A DNA stretch of 64,000 bases, taken from assembly GCA_963693365.1 (NCBI GenBank), contig CAVNZM010000006.1, positions 11,532,001 through 11,596,000 of the forward strand, in the 5' to 3' direction. The notes beneath the pieces were generated by a model. That model saw nothing but the letters and a program-made list of their open reading frames with translations. It searched no databases and was not told the origin of the DNA. Below, one piece after another: positions 11,260 to 31,087 of the stretch; within the stretch, counting starts at the first letter, position 1; every line of letters starts with the position of its first letter. The position numbers were made by a program, and so were the translations under genes. The DNA is from Amoebidium appalachense (taxonomy: Eukaryota > Ichthyosporea).

Positions 11260-14200
11260 CGTGGGATTTTGCCACCCCCAATTTTGTGTGCGTATGCGCC
11301 CCTCCATGTGTGTATGTGACTCTTCTGGCGCACTCACCCAGCACAACCACACTGTCGTCCATGACTTGCACTGAGGCCAACCCCAACCCCAGCAGCACAC
11401 TTGCATTCTGCGCCTGCCCCAGCATGGCCCTGAGCCGGGCCCTGGCCTCGACCCCCAGGCCGGCCGTGACCAGCCTGGTGCTGTTGGCCACACTGCTGTT
11501 GTGGGGGGTAGAGCCAAGCAGCTGGCCCAGGCTGGACGTGAGGGTGGTCAGGCCCGCAGCATCAATAGGTGCCTGCGTGGTGAACTGCACAACACCGTGC
11601 TGGCACGTGCCACCGTACCTGCCGAGGAGAGGGTGTTAGCACGTGCATGCCAGGTAGATAGGCGGGGGGGAGGGGGTATGGTGTATGGGGAGGCGGGAGG
11701 GTCGGGGCAGCAAGGGCCACTCACGTGTTGTTTGGGCACGTGGCACAGACCAGGTCTGAGGTGTTTGTGCACTGGCTGGCCACAGTGGCACACACAGTGG
11801 CGGGGGTGCATGGGGTGCAGGTGGTGGTGTTTGGGGTGTTGAAGTGGCCCCCTGCACATGCGCCCACAGGGCAGAAGCTGGTTGGGTCTGACTCGCTGCT
11901 GCACTGGCTGGCACGCTGCAGACAGTTGGCTGGGGTGGGGCACTGGGGGATAGGGTCAGCACAGGGGACCATGGTGGTTGGGTGGAATAGGCGGCACCGT
12001 GCGTGGTGTATTGTGTGCATCTATTAGTCCCGTATGCCCCATGCTGTCCGTGGCTGGGTTGATCCTGAGGCTACACCGCCACTCAGGTCTGTGTTTGCAC
12101 AATGTGTGTGTGTGTGTCACTTGTGTGTGTGTTTCTTATGTGTATGTGTGTCCTTGTGTGTATATTTGCCTCACGGTGTGTATGGAATTGTTGTTGTGTA
12201 TGTGTTTTCTTGCTTGGGTGTACATGTGGGCACCTGTGGGTGTGTTCTTGGCTGTATGTGTGTTCGTGAATATATGCGTGTCCTGGTGTATATAAGTGAC
12301 ATTGCTGTGCATGTGTTCGTGTGTGCATGTGTGTCTTGGGGTGTAGGTGTGTTATTGTGTGTATGTCTTTGTGTATACATGTGTCCTAGTGTGTAGATGT
12401 GTGTCATTGTGTGTACCAGTGTGGACATACCAGACTTCCCCCCCCCCCCCCCCCCCCCTTCCGTCCACTCCTAGCCGATTGTGTAAAGCATTATGTGCCC
12501 ATACCTCCTTGCACGTGTATCTGTTTGGCGTGCCGTCCACCTGTGTGGGGGCGTAGTACCCAGCAGCACACTGCTTGCACTTGCCCAGCACCAGCGATGC
12601 ATTGGCCGCCTTGACACAGCCGTAGCCGCTGGCACTGGCACAGCCGCTGGGAGCTGGGCACACGGCACAGAACCCAATTGGCTGGGGGTTGGAGGCCGTG
12701 GTGGGGTAGGCCGACCAGGAGGAGATGTTGGTGTCGCAGCCATTCTGGGGGAGTGGGGGTGAGTGGGTGCAGCAGAGTCTAAGCATTAATTAAGCCAACA
12801 CACTCGATTTAGGACTGACGGTACGTGCTTCACAGCCAGGCACACATAAACACACACACACACACACACACACACCTCTGGGCAGCGCATCTGCAGGGTC
12901 ACGTTTGTGCCCACGGTGGCCAGGCGCACGCACGTGGACCCGTTGACACAGCCTGTGTTTGTGGGGCAGGCCACGCACGTGCCGGGGTCTACGCCAGGGG
13001 CATTTGGGTAGTAGCCCGTGCGGCAGCGCATGCACAGGGGGGCCGTCTCGTTGTAGCACACCGAGTATGACGTCACACAGTTCTCGGCCACACACTCGCA
13101 CGAGGCATTCCTCAGGCCCGGGGTGTTGCCGTTGCAGTAGAGGGCATCCATGTCGGCTATGCGGCTGTACCAGGCCCGGCCCTCAAGAAACACGTTTGCA
13201 CAGCAGGCCAGGGGGTTGCCGGCCAGGTATATCTCGTTGAGCAGCGGGCTGTCGGCAAACAGGTCGGGGCTGAGGGCCGTCAGGGCGTTGCCGTAGCCCT
13301 GGGCCATGCTGTTGCTGAGGTCCAGCACCTGCAGCCGGGGCAGGGAGGCAAAGGCGCGGGGGGGCAGCGAGAGCAGGCCGTTGTCGTTGAGGCTGAGCTC
13401 CTGCAGCTGCGTGAGGTTGCGGAAGGCCCCCGCCCCCACCTTCATGTTGCCGGCAAACCCAAAGTTGCCCAGGTTGCTGCCCCCCAGCCGTCAGCAACAA
13501 CCCCCGACACCACGGCAGGCTGCCACCACACACACCCGCTGCACCCACAGCCACCTGCCATCCTACAGCTGGTTCCCCTGAACTCTGCCTTCCAGCCAAC
13601 AGGCTAAAGATTCCCCCCCTCACCCCCCCCCCCCCCCCCAAAAAAAAAAAAAAAAACCCCCACCCAAACCTTTCGCCCCCCCCCCCCCCCCCCCCCCCCC
13701 CCTTCCCCTCCAATGCCCGTCTGCCTGCCTGGCCATGGCCTGTTGTCCTGTGGGTGGGGCACTCACATGCGTTTGATGTTTGCCCTGAAGTCCGGGTCCT
13801 GGAAGGCGTCAGGGTGTATGCTTGTGATGAAGTAGGGGCTGCCGTCGGGCTTTTTCAGCGCCGGCTCGAGGGCAGCATCCCTGCACGACAGGTTGTGAGC
13901 AGGGTGAAAGACACGAGCACTAGCAGTGTGCTCGGGTTGCAAAGATCCTGCCACTGCATTGTTGTGTGACCTCGTCCCTGTGTCTGTGTTGCCTGCGTGC
14001 GTGGTTCTTACAACCAGTGCTTTGGCAAGCAGCAAACTGCCGCAGTACCCAGCAATATGGTGGGCCAGGACTAGTGCTGAGCGCATTGCGGGTGTTGAGC
14101 AAGAAAGGTACCAATATCTTCTGCCCTCTTTTTTGATCTTTGCGCAGCCCTTCCTCTACAACCCTCCATCACGCCATCTCTCCTCCCCCCCCCCCCCCCC

Positions 14201-14411
14201 TCCCTTTCCCTTTCTTCCCCTGGACCTACAGTGAGCTGCAGACCGTGGGCAGCTGCAGCTTGTTTGCGGCGGGGCAGCGGCAGCTTCTGAGCTCGAGGCT
14301 GCGGCCGTCAGCCAGCGGGGCAAAGGTGCAGTTGAAGGGCAGTGACGTCACGAGGGTCTGCGCCGCCACAGAGGCTGCCAGCAGCAGGGGTAGGGCCGCA
14401 CGTAGTGCCAT
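7969..14411 (-). CDS. LRR / cysteine-rich receptor tyrosine kinase (one-base frameshift at 10680-10685)
   Basis: Twelve exons in transcript order: 14411-14230, 13880-13767, 13476-12876, 12744-12505, 11942-11725, 11618-11338, 10902-10533, 10345-10042, 9915-9671, 9425-9222, 8881-8623, 8384-7969. With one base added at the C6 run 10680-10685 the model is 1144 residues. Order: signal peptide (MALRAALPLLLAASVAAQ); leucine-rich repeats with a cysteine cap; TNFR/EGF-like cysteine-rich segments (C-x2-C, GYYP, GYYA); juxtamembrane linker; one transmembrane helix (about 556-578); tyrosine kinase with glycine loop SEGQFGAV, VAIK lysine, HRDLAARN, SDFG and WQAPEAL, so all catalytic residues are present. 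The activation loop has a YY pair. The tail holds about ten Tyr motifs (YMDV, YLQQ, YENL, YYDI, YDDL and others) and ends PPRPPRMT, an SH3-type ligand. An extra dozen residues sit between HRDLAARNVLL and the DFG segment. Ligand unknown; no orthologue can be named. Confidence 0.88.
8941..9211. repeat. CA-rich array in a kinase-gene intron
   Basis: Mixed GGCAGGCACACA and (CA)n repeats fill the intron between the exons at 9425-9222 and 8881-8623. Confidence 0.9.
11172..11255. repeat. Poly-C followed by (CA)n in a kinase-gene intron
   Basis: About 42 C residues, then about 17 CA units. This is the same homopolymer-plus-CA pairing seen at 2713-3184. Confidence 0.95.
13629..13702. repeat. Compound C(n)A(n) run followed by a C run
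   Basis: C about 16, A about 18, a short spacer, then about 26 C. It lies in the intron between the second and third kinase-gene exons. Confidence 0.9.
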
Positions 14412-14965
14412 GGTGTAACAGTGGCTGCGTGCCTGGCCGTGTCTAAGTGCTTGTACAACCCCAATAGTTGCCGTGGCTAAGTGTAATTAAGTGCTAATTG
14501 AAGGTGCAGGTAAACCGCAGCTTTCATGTATCCTTACTGCACACACACGAACAGGATACATGCATGAGTTATCTGTATGTGTGCTTCTTTTGTTTCCCAG
14601 CACCTGCAACAATAAGTAAGATGCAGCACTAACTAACAAACAGCGCTCATGTTCTCTGGCTGCTGCCCTCCAGCCATGGCCACCTAAATGAAACTCGAAC
14701 ACAAACAAAACTGCCAGTCTGCCGCGCCTCCGGCGAAGCTCCTGAGCGCATAGAATGAGGCAGATGACCCAGACCTTGGGGCCCAATGGACTGGGTGAAA
14801 TTTTGTTTTTAAGAAACCTGGATGGTACACAACATAGCACGTACTACGCTGTAACACAATGATGATGTAAATCGTGTTGTTATTTTTCTGTTGGTCCGAA
14901 CTTGGGCGTCACATTGATGAGCATCTATATGATTTTCCCTCAGTGTTCAGGTATCTCAGTACTAG

Positions 14966-16407
14966 GGGGTTTACACACTTTTTATTGCGTGGACATTGCC
15001 GGAGGCCCAGCCACATTCGACGGCCTACTGCGTTTTCCAGCACAGCCAATCAAATGCAGCCAGTGACATATGTACATGCTAGGCAACAATGAGCGCCATC
15101 GTAGTATCTGACACCCCTATTACATATTATGGGTAAGCAGATGCTAGCATCGGTAGCTCCGAAAGAAAGTTAAGGCACCGGATCACAATATCATACTGTG
15201 CAGCATTAATAAGGTGATCTAGGATAGTCATCTTAAAACGGATATATTGAGGAAGAGTGGAAGAAAAGAGAATAAAACCGCCAATAACCTCCGGTTCTAA
15301 TACATTAGCTAACAGGTTGCATTTATGGATAGATATGCAGCCGCGAGTAAACCGCCCCCCACACATATTACACATACGAGCAGGAGACACCAGAAACCGA
15401 TTACACCGCCAAGCCATAATCATCTTTGCGTTTTTACACCACACCACATTACGAATAAACGAATCTATGTATGAACGAGACTCTCTAACCGTATCCGCCA
15501 TATAGGCTACTAGTAGTTGGTGTTTTTGCGGTCCTAGCACCGGAAGGGACTCAACACGTAGAGTAAAAAGATATCTATCAGCCATAGACTTGAAACTATT
15601 CATATTCACACTATGATCTAGCCGTACCTCCGGTAGGGCCTCACAGGGATTCAATTAGAGCCCGTTTCGTTAAAAATTCCGCTGCCTAAAGCCGCTTAAA
15701 TGGCTTTTAAAAATTAATCGACCCTTTTGATCACGCGCGGCGCTGCTTTCCAAAAAGATGTTCCCTCACTGGTTCTTTTTTTTTTGTTTATTCTTTATAT
15801 TTACGCCGTAAAATGTTTTATTGAGCTATAATTATTATTTGTAACTATAAAAAGCACCTAACTGCGTTTTTGGGCGCATATAAGCTGAAAACTTAAAAAC
15901 CTTCGTCTCCTAGGTTTACAACAGAAAGCATTTGCCCGCTAACAAATTCTACATTGGCTAGATCTAGATCTCCAAAAAGAGACGGGTGAAAAAGAGCATT
16001 TGCCCTCCATCAAGTTCTGCAGGTTTACATTGGCTAGATCTAGATCCAGAACTTTCCCGGACAAATTTTATGGTGACAATCGACTCAGCCAATGAAAATC
16101 TGCGGTGGCTCTCATTTAGGACCGCCGTGAGGCCCCACCAGCGGCGGTCAAAAATCTTTCAGTCTACAATGCGTTGTCCATTGAATGACGTAATTGATCG
16201 TGTAGTCTCTCGCGCGCGCGTCCGATCGAAGCCGAAATTTTAGGCTATCTCAGTATGCACTTGTTACTAGATAACTCGTAAATTTTTATTGCCTCCAAAG
16301 TATGCCGTGCATACTTGCATATCTTTCCGTTGAATAAATCCAGTGCGCACTGACAGACGTGGCTGGGCCTCCGGCAGTGTCCACGCAATAAAAAGTGTGT
16401 AAACCCC
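14966..16407. mobile_element. Candidate DNA transposon with 49-bp terminal inverted repeats
   Basis: The repeat at 14966-15014, which starts GGGGTTTACACACTTTTTAT, recurs inverted at 16359-16407 with a single mismatch over 49 bases. The 1442-base unit encloses a minus-strand ORF (15127-15654) and a short internal duplication around GCATTTGCCC and TTGGCTAGATCTAGATC (about 15925-15972 and 15998-16047). A third, diverged copy of the end sequence, extending inward by about 110 bases, lies at about 22729-22835 in an intron. I see no convincing target-site duplication. Alternative: two independent short repeats in opposite orientation. Confidence 0.5.
15127..15654 (-). CDS. Unidentified 175-residue ORF inside the inverted-repeat element
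   Basis: An uninterrupted frame starts MNPCEALPEVRLDH and ends SELPMLASAYP. It is not low complexity and uses an amino-acid mix unlike the Gly/Pro/His shadows elsewhere. A C-x2-C-x9-C-x5-C cluster (MCNMCGGRFTRGC, then HKC) could bind zinc. There is no signal peptide or obvious transmembrane helix. I do not recognise the family. Its position within matching inverted repeats suggests a transposon-encoded or captured gene, possibly incomplete because no catalytic DDE/D signature is visible. It could also be an exon of a larger gene. Confidence 0.35.
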   Translation of the reverse strand: MNPCEALPEVRLDHSVNMNSFKSMADRYLFTLRVESLPVLGPQKHQLLVAYMADTVRESRSYIDSFIRNVVWCKNAKMIMAWRCNRFLVSPARMCNMCGGRFTRGCISIHKCNLLANVLEPEVIGGFILFSSTLPQYIRFKMTILDHLINAAQYDIVIRCLNFLSELPMLASAYP

Positions 16408-17188
16408 ACTCAGTCAAAAGAAAAAAAAGATTAATGAATTGCGTCGACATGCCGGTCTCCGCGTGGGCCTGGACCGACGGAACCGATTCGGAATTGGTTC
16501 GGAGTTGGGTAGAATCCGAATTACTTTTGGGGGGGAATGTGCTGTTTATTAACGACATGTAGGTGAGCTGTGATGAGTTGTCGGCACCAAGGCCAACAAT
16601 ACTTCTACCCAACAAGATATACATATACTTTTTTATCGCGCTGTATCAGTCACTTCCCCCCTCCCCAGGCTTTGTTAGCGTTAACATGCTCGCGGCCGGG
16701 AACAAGTGATTTTTTTGAACCCCTACAGGTCTAAGGTGACCTTTGAGTTAGAGTCTGGCCAATGGGCGAAAAAATGGTGCCAGTAACCAATCACATCAGT
16801 GCCCCGCACATTAACCCTTGTCCAACACTCTGTGTCCAAAATTTCAAATAGATCTGTAAGTAAGACTGTAACACTGTTGGTCTGTTAGAATTCTAAGGTA
16901 GCTCTTATTTTTTGCACGGCCCGGAGAGCGGCTGATCACGTACGCGTGACTCACCTGCCCTTGAAGCGAGCGTCGATTTGTCGTACATATGCATATGTGC
17001 TAATAACATTAGAGGGCACAGTCAGTACGTGCGCACGCCAGACCTGATCGAATCATATGTGCACTGTTCATCTGATCTGATCTCTTGCCAAAACTGTTGA
17101 TACCGAGTCGCAGGGCTGCCATGATGCAGCCCCGACCTGCCCCCCGGGGCCCCCCCGGGGGATCAGCTGCAGCCCTCTCTCTTTCTCA

Positions 17189-17217
17189 GCTCACACACAT
17201 ACACACACATACACACA

Positions 17218-17258
<41 letters not shown>

Positions 17259-17369
17259 ACACCTACCATGACGACGCACACACACATTCACACACACACA
17301 CACACTCTCTCTCCCTCTCTCTCTCTCTCTCTAGATCTCTCTCTGTCGCCCCCCCCCCCCCCTCCCTAG

Positions 17370-17417
<48 letters not shown>

Positions 17418-17519
17418 CTCTCCCTCTCTCTCGAACTCTCTAGATCTCTCGCTCTCTCTCTCTCTAGATCTCTCACTGACTCTGAGACTCTCTCTCGACT
17501 CCCTCTCTCCCCCCCCGCC

Positions 17520-17558
<39 letters not shown>

Positions 17559-17635
17559 CCCCCCCCCCCCTCCCCCTCGCCCTCAGGCCCCCCCCCCCCC
17601 GTCGCCGCCGCGCCCCCCCCCCCCCTCCCATGGCC

Positions 17636-17678
<43 letters not shown>
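17189..17678. repeat. CA, CT and poly-C simple-repeat block
   Basis: (CA)n to about 17305, (CT)n with CTAGATCT interruptions to about 17554, then C runs to 17678 broken by short GC-rich words. Confidence 0.9.
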
Positions 17679-18746
17679 AGCTAGCCCGCCTCCAAATATT
17701 CTCTCTCTTTATTTAGGCTCTGTCACTTCTTACTTAATCCAAAGAAAAGTTATAGTTTAACGTTCCGCGTCATCAAATGCATCTCTGCAAGGGCACATCT
17801 CTCTCTCCACCACCGAAGTCTACGGGTCTACCTCTGATCAGGTCACAGTGCACTAGTGAGTCATCATCGAGAACTTCTAAATTCGGCGGTCGTGATCATG
17901 ATGGTGCTCTCATTTTAACACACACACATGCGCACTGTCTGGTCGGGTTTTATGGTACCAAGTGAACATACACGGTTAGCATGACAGAGGCCTGGTTGCT
18001 GTAGATAGAACATGAGCATGCGCATGTATGCACACGCTTATGCTGTATTCCAAGGCCTGCAACTAGATACATGTGTAGCCATAAGCAGATTGGATTGCAG
18101 TTGAGTGGATCGATCAGGCCTAGGGTAGGTAGTGACAAGAAGAACACCTACATACATGGGTGCACACAAGTCCCTCATACACAAATTCTTGTATTTAATT
18201 ACAGCTGAATATGCATAAACACAAAAGTTATCCGAGCTCGATACATAAACACAAAGTTTAACTTATCCGAGCTGGAGACATACACAAATACCTGATCACC
18301 GACACGGTTTGGCCATGGTCCAGCACTAGCCGGGGCCGGCACCCGTGCTGCTACGTTTACTACAGTCAGGGCAACCCGCCCTAGCGTCCACACTATATAC
18401 AGCTGCTGGGCCCTAGGCCCGCAGATCCGACTTGGGGCACACTGTGTCGAGAGCAGTGCAAGTATCAACATAAGTAGCATGCTGCATGTATCATCGACAC
18501 AAGTCGTTAGCTGGTGTTGCTGTGTGTGCATGTGCAGCGCAAGCATAAACATAACTAGCATGCTGCAAGTATCAACATACTGTTTAAGCATTAAAATAAT
18601 CAGCACGTGGTGAACATTATGTGTGCATGTGCCGTTGACGTGTTAACATAATGGCATGTTCTGTGGTGTATGCCTGTGCAGTGCAAGTATTAATAACATC
18701 GCATGCCTTCATGTGCATGTGCATAATGCCAGTCCTAATTCAACGG

Positions 18747-27188
<8,442 letters not shown>

Positions 27189-29461
27189 CCTGCCCCTACA
27201 CGTGCACACGCCGCCACGTGCACACACCCAACCTGCACCTGCACGTAATGAAAAGGCGCACAGACGGTCCGGTCCGACTATACACACCCAAACCCTATCA
27301 CGGTGCTATGCTGCGGGCAGCCACGTTGTTGGCTATGTCTTATGTGTTTGCCGATCCAATCTGCTACCCCAAATGTGCAGCAAGCATGTACACTGAACTT
27401 CAAAGTGTGCCCAATGGGCCCATAGAATGGCACAGTGCAAATATATCCAACACACAAAGCAGATACTGATGGACGGCGATGAGTTATCCCGGAAATGTCA
27501 CAGTGTAAGCCCGGCCATGACTTGTGTTTGTGACAGTGTTGTGTGGCTTATGACAGCTTATTATACAACAAGTAATTGGAGCAGATTAATGTTCGAGGTT
27601 TTATAGGATATTTTTTGTTTGTCACAACACACAGGCATCCAGCAGCGTTGTTTATATAGATACCGTAGATATTGGATATTTCTGGTGCAAGTTGTAATCT
27701 TCACCGAAAGCACAGTCCGACGTGCACGTGGGAGCTTCCGAACGCTTCAGCCCATGCACACAAGCATTTGTGTAAAATAAAAAATAACGAAATGGACCAC
27801 AGAAGTCCAATATATATGTATGTTTTTTTTTCTGATTCCATTTTTATTTTCAGCTTACAGGAAGTTACGAGGTGAACCTATGCTTACTGACGGTGTATAC
27901 ATTTACCTCCTGGTAGGCATGCATGCGCATAATGCAGCGCATTCACTAATTAATTAATTAGACAGACGACACGAGGCTACCATATATGGCCTAAATAAGG
28001 TGCCAGGCTTTGCAGTGATTGGCTTATGCATGAAAATGCCAATGATTGGTCCACTGCCTTGAGTTTGGAATTGTGAAGAGCCACAGCTGATTGGCTGTGA
28101 AAACCGTTTGATTTTTTCAGTTGACTCCATCTTCACGTGGCGACTCTGGCGAGCTCGCCGAGCAGATAAATGCATTTGCACAAGCAAACACAATCAATAA
28201 GCAGAAAAAACATGTTGGCCCACAAAACGTGGGCGCTGTGCTTTGTGCTCCGAATACAACAATTTACATTCCCGGCCGGCAGGCTGCAGCATGCGGTGTC
28301 AACGCCTGTTTGGCGCCATACAGTAGGGTGTGTGATTTTGATCACTGATTGATTGACTGAGTCACTCTCTGACTAAGTAGCATGTGCACGGTACTATACG
28401 GTATGATGTACCGTGGCTACGGCGTGGCACATGGGGCCTCCTACGTACAGACAACTTCGTCCATATATATATCGGGGGGGGAGGCATGTGTACAACTGCA
28501 CACACGTATAAGAAAAAAGATGGTCAGGCGGCCTCAGGCCTACAAAAAAAATACTATCGCACTGCGTCGCAGCCAGCTGCAGCCGCAACCTGCGCACTTC
28601 GGAATTCCGGATCCAGTGCGTGAAAGCAGCCTTGCGCAACTTGCAGTGCTGCAGCTAACACGTACTGACGTGTTGCCGCACGTGCGACGTTTTAACATCT
28701 ACTTAGGCGCTTTTAAGAAAAAAAAAAAAAAGGAAAAAAAAAAAAAAAAGGAGACACCGCCTCAGTAGGTGGTAGGTGCTGCAGCAACCCTGCACAGCTG
28801 GCCCCTGCAGCTGCTTGCCCAGCCCCTGCTTGCACAGAGCCATTATCTAAGTCCGTGGGCTTGTAGATTACTCTTTGCAGGGCTAGGAACAAAAATGCTT
28901 GCTGTGTATCCACAGGCCCATTCTTGACTCTGGCGTTGGTCCATATGTACACCATAGGTGGGCGAACAGCACAATTGCTTTTGGGCGGAGAACTGACAAT
29001 CCAAGTGAATTTGAACATCGACTGGCCAAAACGAAAAGAAACTTCGATGATTCTTTGCAGCTCAACTGGGAGAGAGGGGGCCGGGAGAGACCCTTGCCCA
29101 CGACCCTTGGGAAGGAGGGGTTGTTCAGGGCCTGGATCCGGAGAGCCCCTGGGGAGGTTTGGAGGGGGGGGGGGGGGGGGGATGGGGGGGGGGGGGGGGG
29201 GGGGAGGGTTGAGTGGAGGGGGCACGTACGTTCAAGTTTGGTGGTGGAGTAGACTCCGACGAACAGACCTGTCGTCACAGCGCAAGGCAAAAAAACGTGA
29301 GCGGACTTGAGAGACATACCTGACGGCTACCGTACAATACTAAGGCGCTCTGAACCTCGTGTCTGTATTGTGGCCCACACGGTTCAAACGATGCACAAAA
29401 CTTCTGTACGACCCGTTTAGGTGCGTATCCGTGCCACACACCAGCACCTCTTTCTTTCGCC

Positions 29462-29534
<73 letters not shown>

Positions 29535-29557
29535 ACCTCCATCTCACTCGTCGCCAA

Positions 29558-29644
<87 letters not shown>

Positions 29645-29672
29645 CCCCCCCCCCCCCCTTCGAGTGCCCTTC

Positions 29673-29706
<34 letters not shown>

Positions 29707-30051
29707 CCCCTCTCCCTCCCTTTCCCTGCCTGTCTTCTCTCTCTCCCTCTACCTTCCTCTCTTCTCTCTCCCTCACTCTCTCTCTTTCTCTCTCTCTCTC
29801 TCCGTCCCTCCCCTTCGTCTCTCGCTTTCTCTCTCTGTCTCTCTATCTCCCCACCCCCTCCCCCCCTTCTCTCTCCACACTCTCTCCCTCCCTCAGGGGC
29901 CCCCTCTCTCACCCTCCTCCCCCTTGTTTTCTCGAGCGTCTCTCTTCTCTCTCTCTCCCTCTCCCCCCCCCCCCCCCCTCCCCCCCTCCCTCAATGTCTC
30001 TCCTCCCCCCCCGACCCCCTCTCTCTCCCCCTTCACACACACACGCTCTCT

Positions 30052-30124
<73 letters not shown>

Positions 30125-30202
30125 CTTCTCTCTTTCGCTCCTCGTTTCTCCCTCTCTCTCTCTGCTCTAGGTCTCGTCTCTCTCTCCCCACCCCCCCGTC
30201 TC

Positions 30203-30243
<41 letters not shown>

Positions 30244-31087
30244 CCTCCCTCCCTCCCTCCCTCCCTCTCTCTCTCTCTCGTCTCTCTCTCTCTCTCTCTC
30301 TCTCTCCCCTCTCCCCCCCCCCCCCCTCTCTCTCCCCCCCCCCTCTCTCTCTCTTCACTCTCTCTCTCTCTCTCGTCCTCTCCTCCCCACCCCCCCTTCT
30401 ATCTCTGTCATGCTTGCACTCTGTCTCTCGCCTCTCTTCCCGAGCCCTCCGACCTCCGTGATGGCCTAGTCCTCCTTACCCCTTTCTCCCGTTGGACCTC
30501 TCCTCTCGGTCCATGCAACCACTTATCCCTTCGGCCACTCTCGGTTGTATATGTATATGCAGAGGTGTGTGTGCATGCATCTGCCGACAAGTGTGTCACG
30601 GTATGCGTTTCCCAAACTCAGTACTGAAGTGTAGACTGTGCGTTTCCGTGGCATGGTGTGCCTGTGCAAGCTTGCAAGCAAGTTTGCCCTCTAACGGGTA
30701 TAACGGGCGAGCCCACAAGGATTGGCTGGAGCCGGTGGGGGGGTTGGGATCGGAATCATAGGCGCCAAGCCCCCACCGTTGCTGCCCCCTCCATCACCCC
30801 CCCAACGGTCTTGTAAATGCTTCTACTGATTGGACATTACTATGCCTATTAAGAACTTTAAAATATGATACCCAATCGTTCGCCTTACATCAGATTTAGT
30901 TGAAAGGAGCAAAAACATTGCGCACCCCTTGCGTGTGCAAATAAGCTGTGCCCCCCCGTTCCGTTGGCTGCATAACGCCCCCTCGTTCTCTTTGTGCACA
31001 CCAACTTTGAACTTGAGCAACTGACCAAGCAACTGTTTTCAACGGTAACACAGCACCCAACAGCCCTGCACACACGTAGCCGGCACC
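27189..31087. other. Region between the beta-helix/TSP1 gene and the Cys/His repeat gene
   Basis: The left end is the 5' flank of the minus-strand gene. 27.5-28.4 kb is AT-richer unique sequence with no recognisable gene. A minus-strand frame at about 28790-29085 (from LPVELQRIIEVSFRF, including PPMVYIWTNARVKNG) is not low complexity and could be a fragment of an unknown coding sequence, but no start, splice partner or domain is evident. A poly-A run lies at about 28719-28749, G runs at about 29163-29205, and the (CT)n block follows at 29466. Confidence 0.5.
29466..30415. repeat. (CT)n mega-tract, about 950 bp
   Basis: Nearly pure pyrimidine: long (CT)n runs separated by C runs, CCCT blocks and short non-repeat words. 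Ser/Leu/Pro-rich open frames of up to 422 codons arise only from the repeat. It is a long polypurine-polypyrimidine segment with mirror symmetry, capable in principle of triplex structure. Confidence 0.95.

Larger units (their letters stand above)
14412..18746. other. 4.3 kb between the kinase start and the beta-helix/TSP1 gene stop
   Basis: The 5' flank of the kinase gene occupies the left end. The region then holds the candidate inverted-repeat element at 14966-16407, AT-richer unique sequence to about 17.1 kb, a CA/CT/C simple-repeat block at about 17189-17678, and imperfect direct repeats at about 18208-18285 (two copies around ATAAACACAAA..TTATCCGAGCT) and about 18450-18590 (AGCATGCTGCAWGTATCA twice). 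Open frames of 65-135 codons here show no recognisable domains. Confidence 0.5.

Noticed and set aside
16286-16624. A 112-codon minus-strand frame at the right end of the inverted-repeat element
   Set aside because: It runs through the terminal repeat and shows no domain; length and composition fit chance in AT-richer DNA.
28713-29225. A minus-strand frame of 170 codons
   Set aside because: Both ends are poly-Pro and poly-Phe from homopolymers; only about 75 residues in the middle look protein-like, and no family or splice context was found.
29359-30627. A 422-codon open frame and several others rich in Ser/Leu/Pro
   Set aside because: They are translations of the (CT)n/C tract; no codon-level structure, domain or splice signal supports a protein.
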